Shown here piece after piece: positions 1 to 10,619 of a DNA stretch of 64,000 bases. The position numbers were made by a program, and so were the translations under genes. Origin of the DNA: Saururus chinensis (lineage: Eukaryota > Streptophyta > Magnoliopsida > Piperales > Saururaceae); contig CP141140.1 of NCBI GenBank assembly GCA_035235625.1, positions 13,908,685 to 13,972,684 of the forward strand, read 5' to 3'. Position 1 is the stretch's first letter; each line of letters opens with the position of its first letter. The notes beneath the pieces were generated by a model, which saw only the letters and a program-made list of their open reading frames with translations, ran no database searches and was not told the DNA's origin.

Positions 1-1139
1 ATGGCTACCCTGCCATATGCCATATGACGAAGGTACCAGTGTGCACGGGTAGCGGGTGACCGCATTCTGAAGGACAAGTACCAGATGTTCGAAGAAGTGG
101 TGTTGTATAGGAATGAAGAACACGTGCGCCTATGCATCATCAGAAACCATTTCGCACCAAGATCTTGGTGTGCAATCTTGGTTTAGTGTTGATCTTGGTT
201 GGCCAGAAATAAGAGAGCTCTTGAAGATAAAATTGATGTGTATGTATATTTAACACCTATAAACTTTAATAAAGATAAAATGGCTATGTAAAATTTGAAA
301 ATGATGTATTCATAATAAAACCCCCACTGTACATGATACCTAATGGGGCTCAGTGGGATGTGTATTTATGTCCTTGTGAAATAAGAAAGAATTTGCTAGT
401 TTTTACCATGAAATTAACTCACACTGGTCAATAAGTCACATGAGACCTTCAAGTCAATTATTTGCATGGAAAAAATCTACCTATGTTTGCATATATGTAT
501 TTATGTAGTGTACATAATCTATGAAGGCGTTTGCACATGTTTTTATGTGTGTATACTTTTAAAGGCACCCCTTTTCACATTGGCTGCTTCATTGTAGTAA
601 TTTCTAGGAGGGAGTTGAGAATTGGAGCCAAAGAAGTAGAAACTTAATTGTTTCTCTTAAGAGAAAGGAATTGACAAATGTAAGGGTATAAAAATCATAA
701 CCCTTTTTGGAGACCGTCAACAAGCACATGATCATGTAAAAAAATTGAGCAAAAATTGTAAGACATCTCTCCTAGATCTTGTGAGTTATGGAAATTACTT
801 CATGGGAAAGATACGAATACTGAGATATCATTGAGACACAGAAAGATGCAGACATGGTCCTGGGCCGTTTGTTCTCATTGACTCGCTGAGAAGCGAGATC
901 TCATCGAGATTGTGAAGCATGTTTCACACCAGATGAGGAGCAACCACATCTACAGTCAAATCAAACATATGAAGTCCCTGAATGGGAGTCCTTGTCAAAA
1001 TGAAACTGATCAGGGTTTATGTCATTGTGAACCCACCAGCCAGCATCAACCAGCCGACATTCCCACCCGAGTCTCCCAGCTGCTTCCATCGTTGTTCCAG
1101 ATTTATCCGCGGTTGATCCGCAGCCACACTGAATATCTT
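1..1139. other. Unassigned left-edge sequence
   Basis: I see no gene that I can support here. The first 200 bases hold a short readable stretch (...RILKDKYQMFEEVVLYRNEE...) interrupted by stops, which I do not recognise. The rest is AT-rich with no long open frame and no match to the 3' LTR at 4158-4425, so no 5' LTR of the neighbouring gypsy relic is visible. Confidence 0.4.
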
Positions 1140-1540
1140 CTCCAAACTTCTTCATGAGTTCTACACTTTACGCACGGAGCAACAAGCGATGCGCCATGAG
1201 CAACAAGTGATATTGGTCCGTCTCCTGAATAGTTCTGCCGGCTGCCGGTGTGCCCTCCACGGCTTGTCAAGAGCAGGACGAGGCCAGTGCAAGCCATGGC
1301 TTTTACCTCTGCCGCCATATCCCGCTCCTTTTTCCACATTGGGTCACAAAGCCACCCACAGGCTGCCGCACCAAACAACCAGCTGCCATTTGCATAGAGC
1401 AATCAGCCGCTGTCCGCTTTGTTAGAGGATTATTCCTCTTTTTATGGAGCCGACCAGTCTGCCACCACTTCGTTTCTCCTGCCAATGTTCGGCCCTACAG
1501 GTATCCTCGAACCAAAAGATTGAAATTTAAATATTAGCCT
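1140..1540 (+). pseudogene. Possible gag-region relic of the Ty3/gypsy element
   Basis: This GC-richer stretch, just upstream of the reverse transcriptase relic, reads in pieces as a Gln/Glu-rich segment (FYTLRTEQQAMRHEQQ near 1160-1205) followed by Pro/Ala-rich text. That pattern is common at the N-terminus of plant gypsy Gag, where a coiled coil is followed by a linker. Frames change and stops occur. No zinc knuckle or protease lies between it and the reverse transcriptase, so an internal deletion is likely. This is inferred from position and composition; there is no diagnostic motif. Confidence 0.3.
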
Positions 1541-1559
1541 CTAAGATGTTAGATGTCGG

Positions 1560-2280
1560 TATCATTAGGCCTAGTACAAGTTCTTACTCTTACCTTGTTC
1601 TCTTGGTTCGCAAGAAGGATGGGTCGTAGAGATTTTGTGTGGATTATTGGGCCCTAAATGCTATTACCCTCAAGGATAAATTTCCCATTCTGGTTATTAA
1701 AGAACTTTTGGATGAATTGGGCGGCTCTCTTATTTTTCTAAGCTGGATTTGCACTCTAGGTATCATCAAATTTGGATGCACCTTGAATGATGAAACAACA
1801 TTTCGCACACATGGACATTTTGAATTTTTGGTCATGCCCTTTGGACTCACTAATGCTCCATCCACCTTTCAGAGTCTTATGAATGAGATCTTCTGTCCAT
1901 ATTTGCACTGCTTTGTCTTGGTATTTTTTGATGACATATTGATTTACAACTCTTCTTGGGAGTCTTACCTCTCACATCTTTGCTGTGTTTTCACTCTCTT
2001 GGAGCAGCAAACTCTATTCCTCAAACGCTCCAAGTGCACTCTTGGCAGTACTCAAGTTGATTATTTGGGGCTTATCATTACAGTTGATGGTGTGTTGATT
2101 GATCCAGCCAAGGTCACAACTATGTTGGAGTGGCCCGTTCTGTCTTCCCCAAAGGCCTTGTTGGGTTTTTTGGGCCTAAGAGGGTATTATCGCAGCTTTA
2201 TTTCTCACTACCAAAATATAGCCGCTCCTCTTACCGCCTTGTTAAGAAAGGGTTCCTTTCAATGGTCCGCCGATTCTTAG
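1560..2280 (+). pseudogene. Ty3/gypsy reverse transcriptase relic
   Basis: The translation shows consecutive gypsy reverse transcriptase blocks: KKDGS-stop-RFCVDYWALN, then ALNAITLKDKFP, ELLDELGG, FLVMPFGLTNAPSTFQ, and the catalytic box FFDDILIY (the FxDD form usual in plant gypsy). These are followed by KCTLGSTQVDYLG and the thumb/connection segment LGFLGLRGYYRSFI. A TAG falls inside the first block at about 1627. A local frame disturbance near 1740-1800 breaks the segment between ELLDELGG and the FRTHGHFEF block. A TAG at 2278 ends the frame. The order and spacing match Ty3/gypsy pol, and the copy cannot be translated as it stands. Confidence 0.9.
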
Positions 2281-2770
2281 AATGCCTTTGATGCCTTGAA
2301 GACAACTATGTCTACAACTCATGTGCTTGCCTTGCTTGATTTTTTTCATATGCCTCTGAGATTGACTTGGGAGCTGTCTTGTTACAGGTTGGCCGACCTA
2401 TTGCATTCTTCAGCAAAGCCCTCTCCAGACATTCTCTTGCCCTTTCTGCCTATGAGTGAGAGATGCTTGCTATTGTCCTTGCGGTTACTAAATGGTGCCC
2501 TTACCTTCTAGGTCGTCACTTTGTTATTCGCATTGATCATCAACTTTTGAAATATCTTTTGGAGCAATGTATTTCTACTCCTTACAATTAGCATTGGATT
2601 TCTAAGCTTTAGGGCTATGATTACGAGTTGGTTTATAAGAAAGGCTATGAGAATATTATTGTTGATGCCCTTTCTCGCCAGTTTGCTTCTAGTGAGGGTA
2701 TGACATTGTCCAGACCAGTTTTTCCCTTTATGAACCTCCTAGGTGAGGCATATTCTCAGGGTCCAAAGGC
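2281..2770 (+). pseudogene. Ty3/gypsy RNase H relic
   Basis: This region continues the pol relic directly. In changing frames it reads like plant gypsy RNase H: a piece with the sense of PIAFFSKAL, then SAYERE, then HFVIRIDHQLLKYLLEQ (near 2515-2570) and YKKGYENIIVDALSR (near 2632-2680), the segment that normally ends the RNase H domain. Several stops and frame changes are present. There is no independent gene here. Confidence 0.8.
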
Positions 2771-3600
2771 CTAGGATTTATTGGCCTACTTGCAGCAAGA
2801 TTCTTTATGTTCACCTTCTTTTGTTTTGCAGGGGGATTTGCTATATTGGAAAGATCGTCTCTGGTTTCCAGCAGATGCTCAGCTCCGTTCTACCATTCTC
2901 TCTCACTTCCATGATTTTCATTTGCTAGAGATGAAGGCTCATTTCGCACTTACAAGTGCGTGAGCCAAAGTTTTATGTGGAAAGGCCTCCATCACAATGT
3001 GCATGATTTTGTCGCCGCTTGCCAAGTTTGCCAACATGCCAAAGCTTCTACCACATCTCTAGCGGCTCTACTTCAGCCCCTTCCCATCCTTGAACGCATT
3101 TGGGAAGACGTCTCTATGGACTTCATCGAAGCCCTACCTGCTGTTCAGGGCAAATTGGCTATTCTTGTGGTTGTGGATCGCTTGTCTAAGTATGCTCATT
3201 TTAATACCTTGGCGTACCCCTTCACTACAAAAAATGTTGCTGCTCTTTATGTCCGAGATGTGACTAAACTTCACGGTATGGCACGCACCATTGTATATGA
3301 TGATGATCGTATTTTCATCTCTCATTTTTGGCAAGAGTTCTTCACATTCTAGGGCACTTCTTTGCATATGAGTACTACATATGGCCAAACCGAAGTGGTT
3401 AATCGTTGCCTCGAGCAATACCTCTATTATTTTGTTGGCGACAATCTACGAAAGTGGTTCCAATTCCTTCCATGGGCTGAATACTCCTATAATACAACTT
3501 TTCATACTGCCACCGGTTTTACTCCCTTTTGGGTGGTTTATGGCTGTGATCCGCCTACAGTTATGGCTTAAGATCCTTACCATGCCGCTGTCGGGGAGGT
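2771..3600 (+). pseudogene. Ty3/gypsy integrase relic (zinc-binding and catalytic core)
   Basis: A His-Cys zinc-binding segment is recognisable: HFHDFHLLEMKAH, then ACQVCQHAKAS after a frame break near 2960. The DDE core follows with WEDVSMDFIEALP, VVVDRLSKYAHF and, near 3295-3330, a degraded form of the block that normally holds the second aspartate. The third block is shortened to TYGQTEVVNRCLEQYL. After it comes WAEYSYNTTFH and PFWVVYGCDPP. A TAG after the second block (about 3351) and a TAA at about 3569 interrupt it. These landmarks are standard for gypsy integrases. Confidence 0.88.
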
Positions 3601-3619
3601 CGACCATCTTCTTCAAGAC

Positions 3620-4030
3620 TTGGATGCTATTTTGCGACAAAAACATAATCTCTCCACCTCTCAAAACCGTATAAATCAAGTTTATGATCGATCGCATCTC
3701 GATCGGGAGTTTCAAGTCGGGGATTCAGTTTATGTCAGTTTTCTTCCTCATCGGCAATTCTCGTTATGTCAGCCTATGAGTTCTAAGTTAGCTCATCGCT
3801 TCCATGGTCCTTATTTAGTTCTTGAGCGAGTGGGTTCCGTTGCTTACTGCCGCCAGCTTCATGAAGGATCTCTAGTTCATCCGGTTTTTCATGATTTGCG
3901 CTTATGCCGTTTTGTAGGCAACCCTATTCGTGTCTCCCCGAGCCCCCCTCCACTGCTGCTAGTACTTGCCTATCCGCCATTACTTCCTTCCGCCATCATT
4001 GATAATTGGCGTCTTTGTCGCTTTGGTTGA
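3620..4030 (+). pseudogene. Ty3/gypsy integrase C-terminal region
   Basis: An uninterrupted stretch encodes the integrase C-terminal domain. It includes DREFQVGDSVYVSFLPHRQ, the HGPYLVLERVGSVAY box and SLVHPVFHDLRL. The family usually has GPF.VL.RIG.VAY followed by HPVFHVSQLK, so the last block is altered. It lies directly downstream of the catalytic core relic and belongs to the same copy. No chromodomain is recognisable after it. Confidence 0.85.
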
Positions 4031-4157
4031 CTTATCTTGGAGATTTTAGTTGCTTGGCATGGTTGCTCTTTGGAAGATGCTTCGTGGCTCTTGGAGGATT
4101 TTTATGCCCACTTTCCAGATTTTGCGCCTTAAGGACCGGTGGTGGAGAGTGGTGGAT

Positions 4158-4425
4158 TGTTATGGATCTTTATTAAGCAGTTTTATGATAGGCAATTTTC
4201 ATGTTTCATTAAGCAGTTTCCATTTATAAGCTTAGGCCTTGATTTATGCATCAATTAGCAGTGCTTTCTTCATTTATGCATTCAATAGCTAGTAGTTTCC
4301 TTAAGGGCTACTGCCCTCCTTTTGAGTTCAATGAAAAACTGGCCTTTCATCATCTCCCTTCCTCTATGTTATCTCTTTTCTCTTGTCTCTTCTTCACTCG
4401 TCTTTGCTTAAGGTAGCCAACAACA
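4158..4425 (+). repeat. Probable 3' LTR of the first gypsy relic
   Basis: A purine-rich tract (GGTGGTGGAGAGTGGTGG, ending near 4155) resembles a polypurine tract. It is followed at 4158 by TGTTATGG, and the segment ends at 4425 with CCAACAACA, giving TG...CA ends. Inside are a run of T/C-rich sequence and a motif near 4325-4345 (GTTCAATGAAAAACTGGCC) of the sort seen around R/U5 in plant LTRs. No matching 5' LTR is in the window, so the ends are inferred from motifs only. Confidence 0.45.
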
Positions 4426-4539
4426 GTGATTCTTCCCCTCTTTTCATCTATTTTCCTCACTAAAGAACTGTGTAAGCCTAATGGCTTACAAGAGGCGGAC
4501 ACTATTGTCAATTGCAGAAGATGCTACTCTTAGAAACCA

Positions 4540-4830
4540 AGATGCTTCAAAAGCTCGAGCAATTAAGGAACAGCCCAACAATGCATATCAAGCTCAAGCT
4601 AGCCCAAGCAGGCTCGTAATTACCAAATTATCCAACACCCTCCATGCACGGGCAAGCATGGTTTAACAAATGTATATGCTTGCCCGTGCACGGACTATTC
4701 AAGGGGGGCAAGGATTGGACCCACGACCTCTTGGCTTTGAACCATGTTAAAAACCAAGTTGCCCCAAAAGCTCAAACTCTTATAGAACGACCCAACTATG
4801 CATATCAAGCTTAAATCGGGCCAAATAGAA
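4540..4830. repeat. Direct-repeat and hairpin segment, LTR-fragment-like
   Basis: Two related blocks (about 4549-4600 and 4768-4820) share AAAAGCTC and then CAATGCATATCAAGCT or CTATGCATATCAAGCT, about 220 bp apart. Between them lies a perfect 15-bp inverted repeat (TGCACGGGCAAGCAT at 4645-4659, its complement at 4676-4690). The phrase near 4713-4750 (GGATTGGACCCACGACCTCT) resembles text often found at ends of plant copia LTRs. I cannot define element boundaries. Confidence 0.4.
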
Positions 4831-4899
4831 TTGCAATGCTAGATTACCCAATAGCTACCATGTTGACATGGACATTTAAGGGCATCAGTTCTAGTTGTT

Positions 4900-5750
4900 A
4901 CTTTTGCTTCTACAAAGGAGGTGGATGTCATCCTTGGGGTCCCATGCTTGTGCTCCCTTGCCGAAATATGATTGAACCTCCGGCAACTCACCATGGTATT
5001 TGACACTCCTACAAGAAATGTCATCTTACAAGAGTTTCCTCATGCATGTGCGCAATTGCTCGAGGCCTTGCCGACCTTGCATTCTTTCAATGCCCAGCCC
5101 TTGGTCGCATTGATACAATTAAGTCAACAAACCTAGGAACTATGTAAGTTTCTAAATTTGGCTTTGGTTTTGCAGGAAGTTAAGGATGCCTATTTTGTGG
5201 ATCTGACTGTACAGAAGATAATTCACAAGCTAAGACAAAAAGGTGAAGAGGGAATGGTTGATTCACAGTTGCAAGACTGTGATGTTGAATTCTGCTTTTA
5301 AAGTGCAACCTGTACTGTAAGAGGCTCAAAATTGAATGAAGCATGTGGCTGACCATCACCAATCAGATCGTCAGTTTGCAATTGGTTTGCGTGTTTATCT
5401 CTAACTCCAGACCTATTTGCGGTCTTCAATCTTTCATCGCCGCAATTAAAAGTTTCCGGTTCTATAGGTGTTTTTGTGAAATGGGGAAGATCACAGGTTG
5501 CCTACCAGCTTGCACCTTCCACCTGGATCTGAGATTTATCCTGTTTTCCATGCTTCACAGATGAAGCCACGGGTGAGCTCTGATACTATTTTCTCTACCC
5601 TTGCAAAACCTTCTGACTATGCCATTTAGTCAACAAAGTTAATCTACCTTCTGATAACACAATGTGGGAGTTGGAAGGTGATATGCTGACCTGCTTCACT
5701 AACTTTGAACCAAGGTTCGTCTCAAGGGGAGTGGAGTCTTGCAAATACAC
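4900..5750 (+). pseudogene. Second Ty3/gypsy relic: protease fragment joined to integrase C-terminus
   Basis: Near 4920-4990 the frame reads VDVILGVPCLCSLAEI, then a stop, then LNLRQLTMVF, which matches the flap/ILG region of gypsy retropepsins. At about 5175-5240 comes a segment like the RNase H-integrase linker (DAYFVDLTVQKIIHKL). At 5340-5590, in shifting frames, the integrase C-terminus appears: KHVADHHQSDRQFAIG, VAYQLA and PPGSEIYPVFHASQMK. It ends near 5660-5740 with a tail like the usual element end (NTMWELEGDMLT...FVSRGVESC). Reverse transcriptase, RNase H and the catalytic integrase are missing, so this is an internally deleted copy in the same orientation as the first relic. Confidence 0.72.
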
Positions 5751-6213
5751 CAGTACTGGTCAATAAGGGGCTCTTTAGTTTGTTCATTAGTAATTGCTTG
5801 ATAGTAGTTTGATTATGTTTATGACTTAGCTTATGATGGTAGGCGGTAGGCACCAATTTTATTTTATGGCTAAATGCCTCGATTTCAGGAAAAAATATTT
5901 CCTTAATTTTCTTAGTTCTTAGATAGGGAGCAGGTTTCCCTTGAAGAGAGCTAATGCACCACCACCACTGGCAGCCATCCTTGTTGTCAGCCCTCACTCC
6001 AACTGCCTTCCTCAACCCAACTATTTACCTATTCTTCCCCAACCACCATCGTTGCGTCCACCCCTTTGCTGTCCAAACCGTCAACCTTTTTGAAACCCCT
6101 TATGTTCAGAACAAAATTCAGTATGTGGGAAAGGAAACCCCTCCAATAACATGTGAATAGTTCAATTCTGGAAGGAATTCTGCTAAAGTTTGATGATTTT
6201 CTGATAACTGCAG
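5751..6213 (+). other. Intron sequence before the first visible Elongin A exon
   Basis: I see no coding segment here. The stretch ends in a T-rich tract and an acceptor (AACTGCAG, 6206-6213). Because the next exon starts mid-protein, this and probably much of the gypsy DNA upstream is intron. Confidence 0.5.
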
Positions 6214-8325
6214 GGTAGAGACCTTAGTCCAGTTACAGATATTTTGTGGAAGAGGTTCTATCAGCAGCATTTTGGTGAAGAAAGTATGGATCTTGTCATG
6301 AAGAGGATGAAGAAGCAGCATGTTGTTTTTAAGTGGAGATTATTATATGAGGTATGCTTCCCTTTATGTTATGTTTAGGTAAGCTTCTTCGTGTAGGGTT
6401 GGCATATGTAACAAATGCATATTGTTGATGTTATTTTTTAAAGTGTCTTTTAATGTTTGCTTTGTAGGCAAAAATGAAGGAAAGGGAAGAAGCTCAGAAG
6501 AAGACAGTAGAACGAATTAAAAAGCTTTATGCAGAAGAGGATGTCAGTAAGTACTGTCATGGTCGTCATTGCATTATTAGCACAATATACCATTTGTTCG
6601 TTGCCAGTGAAGATGTATTCTACTGTTCTAACAGTTTTGCAGACCTTTCCATGTGCAACTTGTACAGTCATTAAGTCTTTTCTCGAGCACAACCCATGTT
6701 ATCTGAGGCCTTCTCATTCTTCATGGGACCCTAGGAATCACGGATACTTCAAAATAGGCACCATATCCATATTGTTTATGTATTGTACTTGTATCCGTGT
6801 CGGATACGGCTTCCTGCATGTCCTACCTTTGATATCACACATCAACTATAAATTACTTTATTAAATCCTTTCTAAGGTAAACATTAAACAAATGCTAAAT
6901 GACTTAGAAGTATGTGCTTGCTGCTCAGAAGATCCAAGTAAAATTATTTCAAAGTAAATATAATACTCTTTTGTGGGATAACTTTCCCTGCAAAAATGAG
7001 GTATTTGTAATAGCATTTCAGACATATAATTACATTTTTCATTATAATTAAGCTTTTAATCCAAGAACTAACTTAAAATATACCTAAAATTATATAAAAA
7101 ATAATATTTTTAATACATGTATCCTCCCGTATCATATTTTGATTTTTAAAAAATTGTTGTATTGCCACACCTGTACCCGTATCCGTATTCGTGCTTCCTT
7201 GATGGGACCTCTACAGACCACTATTTTTTTTTTAATTTAATTAAAATCTTGGTACTCATCATCTAAAGTAGCATTCTATTTTAGCTCCTACATGAGCTAT
7301 TCTGTGGTTGAAGTACTCTTTAATCGGTCTTTCTTCTCATTATGTCAGCATTCTTATGTTGGCCAGGTTTGTATTTTGTACATTTCTTAAATTCATAATT
7401 TGTCTGAAAAGAATATTTGTTGAGCTTGCACAGATGGTGAATTTTGTAAGACTAATAATATAATGTAGTGATTGGTAATATGTATTGTTGGTAGTAATTT
7501 TTGCGATAAAGTGGTTTTTGGGTTTACATATAAAAAGAGGAAAATACTTGAGGTGCTCATTAGGTGCTACATTGACTCGAGACCCTTCTTTTGTAGAAAA
7601 ACAAAGTCGACAAGTTCAAATATGTTCCAAAGTGCCACCTTTGAGCAAGAAAAGAAGCTTCTATGGAGGTAGGTATATCGTTTTCTTTTGGAAAGTAGTA
7701 ATCAAATGCTGCTTGGAAATCATTAGGCAAATGTTGCATTCGTGCTTTGGATTATATGATGTTGAAATTCTTCTACAGGTAGTAGCTATGGCAGTAATGT
7801 TTCCAATACAAAGGGAAACCTGATGAAAAAGGCAAAATTGGAGTTTCTTAAAAGGTAGGCTTCATGAGAAGAGTATTACGTATGGAGTTTATCCTTTCCT
7901 CTTTTCATTCTTTTCAGGCTTGGGTTTTGGATTGGAGTTGTCTCCCATGTAGAGTCCAAATTTCCTTGAAATCACTTCCCTTGCATTTTAAAGTCCATCA
8001 AAAAATTATGATTCCAATTCGAGATTGGCAATTTGGTGTAAAAGTAATTTCTTTTGCTTCCACAGCCACGAGGTGAAGGTACATCGATCTATTTCTAGGA
8101 GCAAGAGCTTGCAAACAAAATCCTTTACATCATCCAGGTTTCCCCATCCTCACGCTCATGAAATTGTTAATGCTAGGCTATTAGCATAGCATATATGTTT
8201 CAAATTCATGCGCCAATATTCTAATGCATTGCTCTTTCAGTGTTTCTCGGCCTTTAAAGCCAAGTGTCCGACCCGGGGTTGGCTCTTTGTCTAATTCTTA
8301 CCAGAGGAAGCCCATAGCCAGATAG
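6214..8325 (+). CDS. ELOA: Elongin A (RNA polymerase II elongation factor SIII subunit A), 3' part of gene
   Basis: Six exons are supported: 6214-6351, 6468-6546, 7597-7668, 7779-7854, 8066-8137 and 8241-8325 (TAG). Every junction is GT-AG and the frame closes, giving 173 residues without a stop. The first exon reads GRDLSPVTDILWKRFYQQHF and continues to VVFKWRLLYE; the next encodes AKMKEREEAQKKTVERIKKL. These are the conserved core of Elongin A, which with Elongins B and C stimulates transcription elongation and can act in a ubiquitin ligase. The tail (CSKVPPLSKKRSF, NLMKKAKLEFLK, SRSKSLQTKSF) is basic and Ser-rich, as in plant members. The N-terminal part that normally precedes GRDLSP is not found between 5300 and 6213 or further left. 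I infer that it lies upstream of the gypsy relics, outside the window. The intact exons argue against a dead gene, but a truncated copy cannot be excluded. Confidence 0.85.
6731..7201. mobile_element. Non-autonomous hAT-type element in an Elongin A intron
   Basis: A perfect 8-bp duplication, ATGGGACC, flanks the segment (6723-6730 and 7202-7209). The ends are imperfect inverted repeats: CTAGGAATCACGGATAC on the left and, in complement, CAAGGAAGCACGAATACGG on the right. The 471-bp interior is AT-rich without a transposase. An 8-bp target duplication and short ends of this kind are typical of hAT elements. It lies in the 1-kb intron between 6546 and 7597. Confidence 0.8.
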
Positions 8326-8758
8326 TATCCAGGCATCACAGCTCAAAGAACGGCCATAAGGGTGTATCTCCTGTGAATTCTTGAGCCGCTTTTCCAATGA
8401 TTATGTCATTGTGCTGGCTGAAAGTGGCTTTTTTTTCCTGAAGTGAGGGTTTACTGTGAGGGCTGTTGCATCTTTTGCGAACTCACGGTAGAGGCATTAT
8501 CACCTCTCTGGCTTGCCTAAGTAGTGTGTTATACCAAGGGAATGCCTAAAGGGTAATATAGTTTTTCTTGTTTCCTATTTCTGTGCACCAAATTTTACTT
8601 TTTTTACAAACATCTTGAGTTCTTTAATGGCAAATCATTGTTATATATTCTTGTAATTCGTAAGTACAGGCTGTATTACTATATTGAATTTTGTTGTGAT
8701 AAATTCTTTTCAGAGAGGCGAACTATAATGTCTCCAAATGTTCTTGACTTGATGCATC
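8326..8758 (+). other. 3' flank of Elongin A
   Basis: This is non-coding sequence after the stop codon at 8323-8325 and presumably contains the 3' untranslated region. I see no other gene. It ends at the target duplication of the large hAT element. Confidence 0.5.
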
Positions 8759-9754
8759 TATATGATTAGGGTTGCAAACAGGCCGGGCCCTGATGGGCTG
8801 GGGTAAGCCGAGGCCTGGCCTATAAAATTTTTTTTCTTCAAAACTCTGCCTAAAGCCCATAATTAAGTTCAAAATTTTTGCCTGGCCCAAAATTTCAATT
8901 GGCTCGGGTCGGGCTACTGGTTTTTGAGCCAAAATCAACGTGATATAAATTTTTTTTTACAGATGATAGATATATGAGCTATAATTCTTGTCAATATACA
9001 ATTATATATGCTTATAAAATGTTATATCATCATTGATAGTGCAATGATTTCTACTAGTACCACACCCTCCATAATAGAATAATTTTTACTTTTGATTATA
9101 GGGATATGTTAAAGGATTACAAGGTGTTATAATTCCTCTCTAGGGGGCTTTTTCGTTCTCATTTTGACTTATTTGGTTGAGAAACGAAGGTTGAGACACA
9201 TATATTGGTCTATGAGAAATATTGTGAATTACATGTTCAAGACTTTATAGTCATTAGTTAGAAGAAAAGAAGAAATTATATCCATTTGATATTATTATAT
9301 TTTCATATTGTTACCATCTTAAGGTATAATCTAAATTTTATGTTTACATATCTCTTCTTTTCTTTTAATTATTTGCATGCTAAAGAAGATAATTTTAATA
9401 AATTGTAAATTAAAGTCTAGGTTTCATAAATTAGTAATATGAATTAGTCTGGATGATGAATCATGTCTGTCCCTATTGAATTCAAGCCAAGTATTTGCAT
9501 GCTAAAAAAGAGGTTGATATAGGTATATCTTGAAAAATAAATGAAAGTTTTAGTCACTTGAATACAAAAGTAAAATATGATATAAGAGAATATGTTTACA
9601 GCTTAGAGCATTATTTTTAATAAAAGTCCTATTTACTTACATTTTCCCTCTTTTCTCATCCGGGCTTGGGACGGGCAACAATAAAGTTAAAAATAATTTT
9701 TTTGTTAGTAAACATAATAAGCAAGAAGAAAAAAATATATACATACTTGATAGG

Positions 9755-10570
9755 CTAACAGAGGCAAAGAGAACAAATTCGATATAGAACAAATTAAGTG
9801 ATAGAACGAATTAAATAACAAAATAAATTAGATAATAAAACAAATATAAAAACTAATAGAGAAATTAGCAGAACTAAGATACGAACTAACATAGGCAAAG
9901 AGAACAAATTAGGTGATAGAATAAATTAAATAACAAAACAAATACAAGAACTAATAGAGAAACTAACAGAACAAAGATGCGAACTAACATAGGCAAAGAG
10001 AACAAATTTAGTACAAAACAAATTACGTGATAAAACTAATTAACGGAACAAATTAGGTAACAAACAAATACAAGAACTAACATAGTTAAATTAAATACAT
10101 GAACTAACAGAGGTGAAGAGAACAAATTTGGTACAAAACACATTAGGTGATAGAATGAATTAAATAATAAAATAAATTAGATAACAAAACAAATACAAGA
10201 ACCAATAGAGAAATTAACAGAACAAAGATACGAACTAATAGAGGCAAAGAGAACAAATTCGGTACAGAACAAATTAGGTGATAGAATGAACTAAATAACA
10301 TGACAAATTAGATAACAAAACAAATACAAGAACTAATAGAAAAACTAATAGAACAAATATGCAAACTAACATAGGCAAAGAGAACAAATTCAATGTAGAA
10401 TAAATTACATGATAGAACTAATTAATAGAATAAATTATATAACAAACAAATACAAGAACCAATAGAGTAATTAACAAAACAAAGATACGAATTAATAGAG
10501 GCAAAGAGAACAAATTCAATAATAGAACAAACTAGATGATAGAACAAATTAAATAACAAAACAAATGAGA
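9755..10570. repeat. AT-rich minisatellite, unit about 131 bp, seven copies
   Basis: The marker AGGCAAAGAGAACAAATT (with small variants) starts at about 9762, 9893, 9991, 10111, 10242, 10373 and 10499. Spacings are 131, 98, 120, 131, 131 and 126 bp. Between markers the unit is built of short A-rich phrases such as GAACTAATAGAG and GATAGAACAAATTA, so it also has a shorter internal period. It lies wholly inside the hAT element. Confidence 0.85.
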
Positions 10571-10619
10571 TGATAGAACTAAAAGCAACAAATTTGAGAA
10601 GAGAACCAGAGCACTGGCA

